Source: Chthoniobacterales bacterium
Lineage (GTDB): Bacteria; Verrucomicrobiota; Verrucomicrobiia; Chthoniobacterales; JACTMZ01
Direction: 5' to 3'
DNA: 51,047 nucleotides
Assembly (NCBI GenBank): GCA_018883245.1
Contig: VEQL01000019.1
Location: forward strand, 1-51,047
The notes beneath the pieces were generated by a model, which was given only the letters and a program-made list of their open reading frames with translations, was not told where the DNA came from and made no database searches. The translations under genes and the position numbers were made by a program. Position 1 is the first letter of the stretch. Every line of letters begins with the position of its first letter. Shown here piece after piece: positions 45,301-51,047 of this stretch.

Positions 45301-47928
45301 GATGCAACGCTGGCGTTGGGTTCCAGCCTGCAGATCGGGCGTAGCGTGTTCACCTTCGGCTCGAATGCGACCTCGTTCTATCTGGTCAATGCCGGCACCA
45401 ACCTCGATCTGCTGTGGGTCGGCGGGGTCAACAGCACATGGGGCACCAACGCTGCCAATTGGCAGGTGGCGACCAACGGACTCAATCCTTCGGGCACCAA
45501 CCTCGCGTTTCTCGATGGTGACAACGTGTATTTCGGCAACACGGCGGCCAGCAACAGTCCCATCACCGTCGCCGCGGGGGGCGTTGCCGCCGAACAGATC
45601 AACGTGACCAACACGACGGGAACCGTGGTGTTCAACGGCGGAAGCGTCCTCGCGCATAATCTCACCAACTCCGGCTCGCTGGTAGTGAGCAACAACCTCA
45701 CGCTCATCGGTGATAGTCCTTCCCTTACCAACGGCTATTTGGTCAACAACGGCAGCGGCAATGTCACGCTGGCCGGCAATCTCCTGCAGGGCCAGATCCT
45801 GCAAGCCGGCAGCGGCACGGTGACGCTCGCCGCCTCCAACAACTTTGCCGGAGGCACGACGATCAGCAACGGCACGGTCGTGGCCACGGCCAACAATGGG
45901 TTCGGTTCCGGGGCGCTTAGCGTCAATGGCGGAACGGCGGACGTGGGCACGACGTCGCAGTCCCTCGGGCAAGTCACTCTCAACGATGGATCGATCATCG
46001 GCGCCGGTTCGATCACCAGCAGTGAAACCTTCCAGGTGGTCAATGGAAGCATCAGCGCCAACTTGCTTGGCACCGTGGGGCTGACGAAGTCCGGCATCGG
46101 CACCGTGACGCTCAGCGGGAGCAATTCCTACACGGGTGTCACCCACATCAACGGTGGAACGCTGCAGATCAGCTCCGATGCCAATCTCGGCAATGCCGCC
46201 GGCGGACTCCATTTGGAAGGTGGCACTCTCAAGACTGCTGCCGGTCTGACCAACAACCGGGCAGTGACATTGACCGGCGGTGGCACGTTCGATACCGACG
46301 GCAACGCGGTCACCCTTGCGGGCGTCATCTCCGGCGGGGGCGCGCTTACGAAAATTGGTTTGGGCACGCTGACACTTACCGGCACCAACATCTACACGGG
46401 CGGGACGACGGTCACTGCGGGGACATTGGCCGGCAACACAGCCAGCCTGCAAGGGTCGATCACCAACGACGCTGCCGTTGTGTTCAACCAAACAACCGAT
46501 GGCACCTACGCCGGGAACATGACCGGCACCGGCACCTTGGCGAAGACGGGTGCGGGCACGCTGACGCTTTCCGGCGTGAACAGCTACTCCGGAGGCACAA
46601 CGGTCGGTGCAGGCAAATTGTTGGGCGACACGACGAGCCTGCAAGGTGCGATTGCCAACGATGCAGTGGTCGAATTCAACCAAAGCTCCAGCGGCACTTA
46701 CGCCGGTGCTATGAGCGGCACCGGATCTTTGGCGAAGAGCGGCGCAGGGACAGTGACTCTTTCGGGCGCCAACACCTACATAGGAGCGACGACCATTTCC
46801 ATGGGCACGCTGGCCTTGGGGGGCGCGGGTGAGCTTTCCACAAGCACAACTGTAGCCGTGAGCAGTGGTGCGACCTTTGATATCGGGGGACGCAGCCAAG
46901 AGATTGCCGGCCTGACCGGGGCCGGAAGCGTCACCAATTCCAGCGGGACTTTGACGGTCAACAAAGCCAGCGGCGCGGAATCATTCTCCGGTTCGATCAC
47001 GGGTGCGGGTGCTTTGGCCAAGAGCGGCGCTGGCACCTTGACGCTGACCGGAGCCAACAATTACACGGGCGGCACTGCGGTCAACGCCGGCGCTCTGGTG
47101 GGCGACACAACCAGCTTGCAAGGTGCGATCACCAATGACGCGGCGGTCGTGTTCAACCAAACCTCCAATGGAACCTACGCCGGCGCGATGTCCGGGGCGG
47201 GCTCATTGGTGAAGACCGGTGCGGCCTTCTTGCAAGTCACAGGAACGAATTCTTTCTCCGGACAGACGACTGTTTCCTCCGGAGGGCTCGAGGTTGACGG
47301 CTCCCTGGCCAGCAGCGCCGTGGTCGTGCAAAACGGCGCAACGCTGTCCGGAAGCGGAACAGTCGGTGCCACAACCGTCGAGTCCGGCGGCACAGTCAAT
47401 CCGGGTAACTCGCCCGGCACGCTGTCCATCAATGGCGTTGCCACATGGCTGGGAGGCGGCAATTACAACTGGCAGATTTATGACGCCGAGGGCACGGCCG
47501 GAAATGTCAACGGGTGGGACTTGCTCGACATAGACGGGGAACTCGACCTCACGCAGCTTTCGGATACCAACAAGTTCAATATCAACCTCTGGTCGCTCTC
47601 CGGAATCCTGTCCGACACCAACGGCCCGGCGATCAATTTTGACAAAACGCAGGGTTACACATGGACGATCGCCACCGCGACGGGAGGCATCAATGGCTTC
47701 GATGCAAACAAGTTCAACGTCAATCTTGCGTCGATCAACGGGACAGCCGGCTTCGCCAATGTCATCGGCACCGGTTCGATCATAATCAGCACCAACGGCA
47801 GTAATCTGAATCTGGTTTACACGCCGGGTTTGGAGCCTATTCCCGAGCCCGGCACATGGGCCGCGGCTGCGCTGCTTCTCGGGGGTGCGGCGTATGCGCG
47901 CTGGCGGAGGCGGGACAAGGTTTCCTGA
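39382..47928 (+). CDS. Giant exported beta-repeat protein with PEP-CTERM sorting signal
   Basis: A 2848-residue protein. The signal peptide (start MGKSHHIG, core SALVLSVSLLAALSLPLSVHA) is cleaved near Ala-Asn. About 22 copies of the autotransporter-associated beta-strand (PATR-type) repeat follow, of the form GxGTLTLSGANTYTGGTTINAGTL, giving a long Gly/Thr/Ser/Asn-rich beta-helix. The C-terminus is IPEPGTWAAAALLLGGAAYARWRRRDKVS: a PEP motif, one span and a basic tail, so it is an exosortase substrate, not a classic autotransporter with a beta-barrel. Lower GC than its neighbours and near-identical internal repeats suggest repeat expansion. Likely a surface or matrix protein. No exosortase gene is in the window. 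Confidence 0.9.
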   Translation: MGKSHHIGAAAPASVFLLCRSRSALVLSVSLLAALSLPLSVHAANRGWTGTGAATNANWSLAANWGGTVPVAGDDLTFNVTTGLTNTNDLTSGILLRNITFGTAAGNFFLSGNAISSEGSFNNNTTSGTNTLAFNIALTLASHGFNVATGGTMLVSGSISGASSAINLNSGNTALGTLILSGSNSFGGGVTVTEGVLDIRNNNALGATAAGTTVLSGGELRLSGGITVNEALTNSSTGSGAGATTGGLRNVSGDNTWGGLITLGAAARINSDSGTLFITNTGTITGATFGLSLGGAGNISLASVIGTTSGTLTKDGSGTATLTAANTYTGGTTLNGGTLSLGNAGALGTSGTISFGGGTLQYSGSNTTDYSGRFSTAANQAIGIDTAGQSVTFATALTSSGGSLTKLGAGTLTLAAANTFSGSTVVQAGVLVLSNNLGLQNSAYNTDGGGNLAISGTTPTFGGLSGAVDLATEIVSGYSGVTSLTLNPASGVSQTYSGAITDGAVGMTLTKTGAGTQVLSGANTYTGGTAINAGTLSVANANALGSTGTISFGGGTLQYGAGGTTDYSSRFSTAASQAINIDTGGQSVTFGSALTSSGGSLTKLGLGTLALSGANSYTGGTSLNGGTLSLGSTGALGTTGTISFGGGTLQYSAGNTTDYSSRFSTAASQAISIDTGGQSISFGTALTSSGGSLTKQGEGTLTLSLNNTYNGATTLIGGTLRATTSTGALGAGALSLGGGILELANDSGLNFARNTTVTGNTQILSERLNAGVGVTHTLGTLSIGASTLTAGTDASVTSGLAGLTFGAATLTGNATFAVNSGTLLTFGSTMGGDFTKTFDGAGNTTVNGVVSGAGGMVKSGTGTLTLAAANTFTGNLTISNGAVRGISNLASLGGVTSVILAGGNLELDNNTGLAYGEAVVVSNNATITTARLTGGAGVTHTLGTLNIGAQTMTVATDATLTSGTAGLTFGAVTLRESGATFSPNAGTLLTLGAVSGAGFDLFVGGDGNTTFNGAITNGAGSVTKNGAGTMTISVSSTYTGGTTINAGTLATGGNQRMADAGALTLNGPTAVFNLGANNETLGVVTLTDGTISGSGGTLTASRYAVENGLISAILAGAGGMTKTGQGTVTLSGLNTFTGNLTNLGGTVRATTSAGALGGGSVMLSGGDLELANDANISFSDPVLVTSNTTITSDRLTLGAGITSTLGTLTNGAQTISIQRGANVNSGTAGVTFGAVTLNASGGTYNVASGAQLTLGAISGAGNSFTVDGAGNTTISGIIGTGAGALTKDGSGTLTLSAVNTYTGGTTINAGAVTITAADRLANAGALILNGPTAVFNIGTFNEAVGAVTLTEGTISGTTGVLTGSSYDLQNGSVTANLGGAGINLAKTGSGTVVLSSATNSYTGTTTVGGGVLRVTNLVNANTNSSIGAGTTVILTNGGVLDYAGTTNSSMNRGINLAAGNGGIGVSNGSTALTISGVISNTGSLSKFGAGTLILAGANTYNGGTLVSAGALQGDTTGLQGNITNNASLVFDQAANGTFAGDLSGNGSLIKTNSGTLILTGANSYSGATTIGGGTLSVSTSAAVAGTSGINMANGTTFLYTGAAGTIDRNFTVTGGTGTLRNTGGGTLTLSGGLSKNGTVLQFNSGNFNITGVISGANANSDLIVDSATVTLSNANTYNGPTYVRNAGVLNANVAGALPTNTRTAMHLDDTGGGGSTLGLGANQAVASLTGADTSVVALGANTLTIGTSSGSTTFAGVISGTGGLVKDGGSTQILTGSNTMSGPITISAGTLQIGNGSLGASIGSVSAITNDGSLVFKLGSATHASSTVINAQISGTGSLTQDSPGGIVFLDNTNSYSGGTTIVAGEIHASTASSLGTGSVTLTGTNATSLAKLHYSNAASPLSIGALTLNGNAEIALESLNSIQSTGAITVNSTNNFLSLNTPWNQGTNILISGTSLTLGGGASIFMTGPLIDDATLALGSSLQIGRSVFTFGSNATSFYLVNAGTNLDLLWVGGVNSTWGTNAANWQVATNGLNPSGTNLAFLDGDNVYFGNTAASNSPITVAAGGVAAEQINVTNTTGTVVFNGGSVLAHNLTNSGSLVVSNNLTLIGDSPSLTNGYLVNNGSGNVTLAGNLLQGQILQAGSGTVTLAASNNFAGGTTISNGTVVATANNGFGSGALSVNGGTADVGTTSQSLGQVTLNDGSIIGAGSITSSETFQVVNGSISANLLGTVGLTKSGIGTVTLSGSNSYTGVTHINGGTLQISSDANLGNAAGGLHLEGGTLKTAAGLTNNRAVTLTGGGTFDTDGNAVTLAGVISGGGALTKIGLGTLTLTGTNIYTGGTTVTAGTLAGNTASLQGSITNDAAVVFNQTTDGTYAGNMTGTGTLAKTGAGTLTLSGVNSYSGGTTVGAGKLLGDTTSLQGAIANDAVVEFNQSSSGTYAGAMSGTGSLAKSGAGTVTLSGANTYIGATTISMGTLALGGAGELSTSTTVAVSSGATFDIGGRSQEIAGLTGAGSVTNSSGTLTVNKASGAESFSGSITGAGALAKSGAGTLTLTGANNYTGGTAVNAGALVGDTTSLQGAITNDAAVVFNQTSNGTYAGAMSGAGSLVKTGAAFLQVTGTNSFSGQTTVSSGGLEVDGSLASSAVVVQNGATLSGSGTVGATTVESGGTVNPGNSPGTLSINGVATWLGGGNYNWQIYDAEGTAGNVNGWDLLDIDGELDLTQLSDTNKFNINLWSLSGILSDTNGPAINFDKTQGYTWTIATATGGINGFDANKFNVNLASINGTAGFANVIGTGSIIISTNGSNLNLVYTPGLEPIPEPGTWAAAALLLGGAAYARWRRRDKVS
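40411..41470 (+). repeat. Three near-identical direct repeats inside the giant gene
   Basis: Segments starting about 40411, 41010 and 41281 each encode GTISFGGGTLQYS, a variable NTTDYSSRFSTAA core, then IDTxGQSVTF and LTSSGGSLTK. The DNA is largely conserved too, over about 190 nt each, for instance the repeated stretch around ggaacgatcagtttcgg. This points to recent duplication within the gene. Confidence 0.85.
41560..43180 (+). repeat. Second internal repeat family of the giant gene
   Basis: Three copies of about 350 nt (starting near 41560, 42020 and 42830) encode a GALGxGxxxLxGGxLELAND or LELDNN stretch, then a TNTTITSDRL-type stretch, and end with an xTHTLGTLxIGA-like segment and LTSGTAGLTFGAVTL. 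A further pair near 42560 and 43360 repeats LNGPTAVFNxG and DGTISG. They are more diverged than the 40411-41470 set. Confidence 0.75.
43918..47223 (+). repeat. Dispersed GDTTSLQGAITND repeats in the giant gene
   Basis: Copies of about 120 nt begin near 43918, 46435, 46623 and 47100. Each encodes GDTTSLQGxITNDAAVVFNQ and then a GTYAGxMSGxGSLxKTGAGT stretch. The last three are in close tandem with PATR units between them. Confidence 0.8.
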
Positions 47929-47943
47929 ACGGCCTTTTATTCT

Positions 47944-47984
47944 GCGGACAGTTTTTCCGCGCGTCACCAACGGCTGAAACCGTT
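47944..47984. other. Two short hairpins between the giant gene and the next gene
   Basis: GCGGA (47944-47948) pairs with TCCGC (47956-47960), and AACGG (47969-47973) with CCGTT (47980-47984). They fill most of the 76-nt spacer. Neither is followed by a clean T-run, so they are weak terminator candidates, or a processing or attenuation signal. Confidence 0.3.
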
Positions 47985-48004
47985 AGGCTACTCGTCCGAG
48001 CATT

Positions 48005-49801
48005 ATGAGGCGGCGCAGGCGCAGAAAGATCAAAAAGTTTTTCGCCTCGATCATTCCCGGCATACGGCTCTGGTGGAAGGAAGCCACCGGGCGTATCCGC
48101 CGCAGCCGGCATCGCAATTACCGGCAAGCGGTATTTCGGCGTGTTCTTCTCTGGATTCCAGTGCTTGCAGTGGTCGGGCTCATCCTCGCATACCCCGCGG
48201 TGAAGCTTTTCATGCTCTGGCGTGCCTACGATTTGGCGCACAAGTCCGTGGCCAGTTTCGAGCGCAAGGAATACCGACTGGCATTCCTGCAGTCCGAGTC
48301 GGCCGGCGCGCTGAAACCCGATCTTGCGCCGGTCGTGCGGGCGCGTGCGCTTTCGCGCACGGGTTTGGGTGATCGGTCGTCGTTGGCCTACTGGAAGACA
48401 CTGCGGCAAATGGGGGAGATGAACGACGAAGACTTGTCGGCGTGGGCGGAGGCCGCCGCCGTGCTGGGAACCGATGCGGACATGAGCGAGGTCAAGACCG
48501 TCCTCGATAATGCCGGACGCACAGGGGAGGCAAATGCTTGGCGGAGCCGCCGCGCTTTCCGATACGGCAATCTGGTGGATGCGGAGAAATTCATGCGTGC
48601 TGCGATTGCCGAAAACGATTCAATCCCTCTGCAATTGGAGTTGGCCCGCGTCCTTGCAGCCATCGGCACGCCTGATGCAACGGCCGAAGCGGTGCGCATC
48701 GTTTCCTCGGCCGCCGCGGGGCCGGAGGCCAACAAGGCCTTGGCATTCGGGTTGACTTATATTCCGGTCGGTCCTGCCACACGCCGCACATGGGCGGAAC
48801 GCGCGCTTGCCAATCTCTCCTCCGACAACGAGGCGCTGCTTCCCGCGGCGTCAGCGATGGTGAACGATCGTCATTGGACAACCGACGAAGCAGTGGCGCA
48901 GCTGGCCCCGGTGTTCGTCGGAGCCCCGCTCAAACAGCGTGTCAAATACGTCTCATGGCTGGCGGAGAAAAACCGGCCGCGCGAGGAGGTGTTGCGCTCG
49001 GTGACCTCGCGGGAAGCCAAGCACTCGCCGGAGGTATTCCGGTTGCGGGCCGACGAAGCGGTCGAGGCGCGCGACTGGCAGGAGGTGCTCCGGTTGCTCG
49101 ATGCCGGGTCGCCTTTGGACGAGGCTGCCTCACAGCTTTTGCGGGCGAAGGCAGAGGCTGCCCTGGGGCGGACTGCTCTTGCCCAAACGGCGCTGCGCCG
49201 CGCCGTGCGGGCGTCCGTGAATTCGCTCACGCTTCCGGAAACATTGGCCGAGGTCGATGCCCGCAACGAGTCAGGGCTTGCCGACGAGGTTTTGCTCGAA
49301 ATGTGCGGCGAGCCGGCCCTCGCCGAATATGTCCTGCGGGTTGCGCGCTACCGCTTCGGGATGCGCGGCGAACCGAGGTTGATTGACGAGGGAATGAGCC
49401 GCTACCCGGTGTCGGAAAACCCCGTTCCCACAGTCCGTGATTTTCGGTGGCGCAAGAGTTTGCTTGCGGGTGAGCGCGTTGATCCTGCTTTGACCGCACG
49501 CGTGAGCACAGACGAGCCGACAAATGTCGATTTCCGAATCACCCATGCGTTGGCTTTGCTCAATGACGGGCGTCCGGCGGAGGCGCGTCTGGCCTTGGCG
49601 GCCTTGGAGCCGGTAAGCCACCAGCTTTTCGCCGGCCAGCAGGCGGTTCTCGCGGCAGTCCTCGCCGCCAGCGGATCACAAGCCGAGGCAGCCCGACTCG
49701 CGCGCGGCATCAAAGGGGCGCATTTGACCGATCCGGAATACCGTCTTGTGCTTCCCATACTGAAAAGCGAGGGTTCGCAAAAGGTAAAGGCAGCGAACTG
49801 A
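48005..49801 (+). CDS. Membrane-anchored helical-repeat (TPR-like) protein
   Basis: A 598-residue protein. It begins with a strongly basic stretch (MRRRRRRKIKKF), then one span (LLWIPVLAVVGLILAYPAVKLFMLW, about residues 48-72). The rest is alanine- and leucine-rich paired helices with TPR-like spacing (AFLQSESAGALKP, ADEAVEARDWQEVLRLLD, HALALLNDGRPAEARLALAALE). No catalytic motif is seen. The orientation of positive residues puts the long helical part outside the cytoplasm. It follows the PEP-CTERM giant gene by 76 nt and may serve its export or surface assembly. Confidence 0.8.
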   Translation: MRRRRRRKIKKFFASIIPGIRLWWKEATGRIRRSRHRNYRQAVFRRVLLWIPVLAVVGLILAYPAVKLFMLWRAYDLAHKSVASFERKEYRLAFLQSESAGALKPDLAPVVRARALSRTGLGDRSSLAYWKTLRQMGEMNDEDLSAWAEAAAVLGTDADMSEVKTVLDNAGRTGEANAWRSRRAFRYGNLVDAEKFMRAAIAENDSIPLQLELARVLAAIGTPDATAEAVRIVSSAAAGPEANKALAFGLTYIPVGPATRRTWAERALANLSSDNEALLPAASAMVNDRHWTTDEAVAQLAPVFVGAPLKQRVKYVSWLAEKNRPREEVLRSVTSREAKHSPEVFRLRADEAVEARDWQEVLRLLDAGSPLDEAASQLLRAKAEAALGRTALAQTALRRAVRASVNSLTLPETLAEVDARNESGLADEVLLEMCGEPALAEYVLRVARYRFGMRGEPRLIDEGMSRYPVSENPVPTVRDFRWRKSLLAGERVDPALTARVSTDEPTNVDFRITHALALLNDGRPAEARLALAALEPVSHQLFAGQQAVLAAVLAASGSQAEAARLARGIKGAHLTDPEYRLVLPILKSEGSQKVKAAN

Positions 49802-49911
49802 GGGTGATCCGGCCCCTTGGAACTCGGAGCAAGCCCGAGAGTTCCATGGACAGCAAAAGCCCGGGAACTCTACCTTTTGTGAAAAACCAGCGTAAACTGC
49901 TGAGCGTCAAG

Positions 49912-49985
49912 TGGCTGCCTCGCATGGATTTGAACCATGACAAAGTGATCCAGAGTCACTTGTGCTACCGTTACACCACGAGGCA
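49912..49985 (-). tRNA. tRNA-Gln (anticodon CUG)
   Basis: On the minus strand a cloverleaf runs from TGCCTCG to CGAGGCA-G and encoded CCA. The anticodon stem AGTGA/TCACT holds the loop CTCTGGA (anticodon CTG, reading CAG), and the T-arm is CATGG-TTCAAAT-CCATG. The strand and terminal CCA (TGG at 49912-49914 on the plus strand) are unambiguous. Confidence 0.93.
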
Positions 49986-50202
49986 TTTTATCTCCCTTAT
50001 TATTAGGAGTTTACGAAAGTTTTCGTATATATTCCCTAAGGATGGGCGGATACACTGGCGCATTAGCCACGATTGACGGAAGAAGTAGCCCTGAATCTGG
50101 TGCTGCGCAAGTTCATTATGGGAGTTGCGGGCGTCCAGTTTCGCAAAAAGGTATGGAGGTCTTGGTGGCGTTGGCGTTTTGGTTGAAGACGGCGGAGGTG
50201 CT
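49986..50202. other. 217-nt stretch without a recognisable gene
   Basis: Lies between tRNA-Gln and the Nudix gene. It contains a 6-bp palindrome ACGAAA-GT-TTTCGT at 50013-50026 in an AT-rich patch upstream of the tRNA, which may be part of its promoter region. A 54-codon plus-strand frame from 50042 has no family features. I see no further gene. Confidence 0.4.
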
Positions 50203-50826
50203 TTAGCGGGCAGGCGTGACAAGCAACTGTGCCAGTCCGCCCAGGCAAATCTGCGACCAGGTTTCAAGACGGTCGCGGCACTCCTCTAACTCGGCGAGGG
50301 CCAGAAATTCCGGGTCGGCGATGGCGTCCTCGCGTGGGCGCACATCGGGCGAGTCAACTTCGATGAGATGCACCACGCCGAGATGGACACGGCCGACGTC
50401 GTTGCTGTCGTCATTAATGAGGGCCGCGATGCGCTGCGTGTAAGCACCGGGGATTTCGATCTCCTCGTTCAGTTCGCGTTCGACAGCACGCAGGTAGGCG
50501 TTGCGGTCGAAATGCGCGGCGTGCGTGTCGCCGTCGTTCATGTGTCCGCCGATGCCGATCGACATCTTGGCGTGGAGGCGCGATTCGCCGCCGGATTTGC
50601 CGCGCGTGTAACAAAGCACACGATCGCCGTGCCGGATGACCAGATAGGGAATGATCTGCTTGTGACCGGGGTCATTCTCCGCCGCGGAACGGGGCAGGAA
50701 TAAGTTGTTAGCGGGGTCAAGGAGGGCCGACATGTAGCGTTCGGTGTCCAAGCAAAGCCCTTGGAATGCACCGATTCTTTCGAAGACGGCCCTGGGAACA
50801 ACGAGGATATTCTCTTCTTGCGGCAT
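50203..50826 (-). CDS. Nudix-family hydrolase-like protein
   Basis: A 207-residue protein. Its middle has IGIGGHMNDGD and then AVERELNEEIEIPG, matching the Nudix helix core R-E-x2-E-E that binds metal and diphosphate substrates, although the full G-x5-E-x7 spacing is loosened by an insertion. The N-terminal about 85 residues (ILVVPRAVFERIGAFQGL) are outside the standard fold and resemble a conserved extension of a group sometimes named phosphoesterase. The start MPQEENIL is preferred to an upstream ATG overlapping dnaE. Substrate is unknown. It is divergent from dnaE. Confidence 0.75.
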   Translation of the reverse strand: MPQEENILVVPRAVFERIGAFQGLCLDTERYMSALLDPANNLFLPRSAAENDPGHKQIIPYLVIRHGDRVLCYTRGKSGGESRLHAKMSIGIGGHMNDGDTHAAHFDRNAYLRAVERELNEEIEIPGAYTQRIAALINDDSNDVGRVHLGVVHLIEVDSPDVRPREDAIADPEFLALAELEECRDRLETWSQICLGGLAQLLVTPAR

Positions 50827-50888
50827 GGCGTGCGAGGTTACCCGTGCCGCTATTTTTGGCCACCCGGAAAAGTAATTCCCTCTACCGC

Positions 50889-50916
50889 TTGCCAGCCTTG
50901 TGCCGTGCTTTAATCT
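50889..50916 (+). promoter_or_regulatory. Possible dnaE promoter giving a leaderless message
   Basis: TTGCCA (50889-50894) and TAATCT (50911-50916) are 16 nt apart. The -10 box ends 6 nt before the dnaE ATG, so transcription would begin at or next to the start codon, and no ribosome site is visible. Confidence 0.35.
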
Positions 50917-50922
50917 TTGTCC

Positions 50923-51047
50923 ATGGCCGTCCCCGACTTCGCGCACCTGCATGTGCACACCGAGTATTCCATGCTCGACGGGGCGGTGCGCATTGCCGAC
51001 TTGATGCGCAAGGTTTCGGAGTCCGGGATGAAAGCCGTGGGAATGAC
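50923..51047 (+). CDS. dnaE: DNA polymerase III alpha subunit, N-terminal part (truncated by window)
   Basis: The first 41 codons only: [30 protein letters not shown]. The [14 protein letters not shown] stretch is the opening of the PHP domain of replicative polymerase DnaE (metal-binding His-x-His). The rest of the gene, about 1100 more codons in the family, lies beyond the window, so DnaE versus an error-prone paralogue cannot be told apart. Confidence 0.88.
   Translation, partial: MAVPDFAHLHVHTEYSMLDGAVRIADLMRKVSESGMKAVGM

Noticed and set aside
45196-46899. Minus-strand 567-codon frame within the giant gene
   Set aside because: Antisense to repeats; its own repeats only mirror those of the plus-strand protein.
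40411-47223. Regular repeats that might suggest a CRISPR array
   Set aside because: Units are long, coding and in frame, with no short identical repeats separated by unique spacers and no cas genes.
49804-50076. Plus-strand 90-codon frame
   Set aside because: It runs through the tRNA-Gln gene on the other strand and has no protein features.
50042-50206. 54-codon plus-strand frame in the spacer after tRNA-Gln
   Set aside because: No ribosome site, no family similarity, and it runs into the 3' end of the Nudix gene.

Overview
This is a high-GC bacterial chromosome segment that most resembles a member of the Verrucomicrobiota or a close PVC relative. That placement is inferred from gene content. 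The markers are a very large secreted protein with autotransporter-type beta repeats and a PEP-CTERM tail, a secreted InlB-repeat/glycosidase-like protein, a PocR-AraC regulator, and a fused CcoNO cbb3 oxidase subunit. No rRNA is present to settle it. Most genes are housekeeping and tightly packed, with many 4-nt ATGA or GTGA stop/start overlaps.

Layout: 1-437 is the end of the ATP synthase operon (last codons of a probable atpD, then atpC). 493-4653 holds a secreted glycosidase-like protein, a possible PD-(D/E)XK nuclease and a lipoprotein amidase. hisF (4739-5515) is followed by a long minus-strand run (13114 down to 5522): a BioF-like enzyme with a zinc-ribbon tail, oligoendopeptidase F, a PAS histidine kinase, a DtxR-FeoA fusion regulator, and FeoB split into a GTPase protein and a permease protein. 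13142-13746 is a Phd/PIN toxin-antitoxin pair whose toxin looks truncated. 13793-18649 holds a DUF2231 membrane protein, argC-argJ-argB and a GHL10-type lipid-anchored or secreted glycosidase-like protein. 18643-20153 (minus) is a squalene/phytoene synthase plus a degenerate ABC ATPase. pgsA and der follow on the plus strand, then gltB-gltD (glutamate synthase) behind a good sigma70-type promoter.

28484-29605 contains two tiny exported proteins and a PocR-AraC regulator. 29779-38982 is a complete cbb3-type terminal oxidase operon: ccoS-like, fused ccoNO, ccoQ, a monoheme ccoP, ccoG, a small membrane protein, a TauE/SafE-type membrane protein, the copper ATPase ccoI, and a polytopic protein that resembles an oxidase subunit I stripped of most histidines. 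tRNA-Leu(UAA) follows, then an 8.5-kb gene for a 2848-residue repeat protein, a helical-repeat membrane-anchored protein, tRNA-Gln(CUG), a Nudix-family protein and the start of dnaE (PHP domain).

The genes cooperate in recognisable blocks: iron uptake with its own regulator; arginine biosynthesis; nitrogen assimilation; and high-affinity respiration with copper supply and assembly factors. The most unusual items are the pseudo-ABC ATPase, the split FeoB with fused regulator, the zinc-ribbon BioF, the oxidase-like 444-residue protein, the decayed PIN toxin and the giant repeat protein beside a tRNA gene. I found no clear new defence or mobile system.
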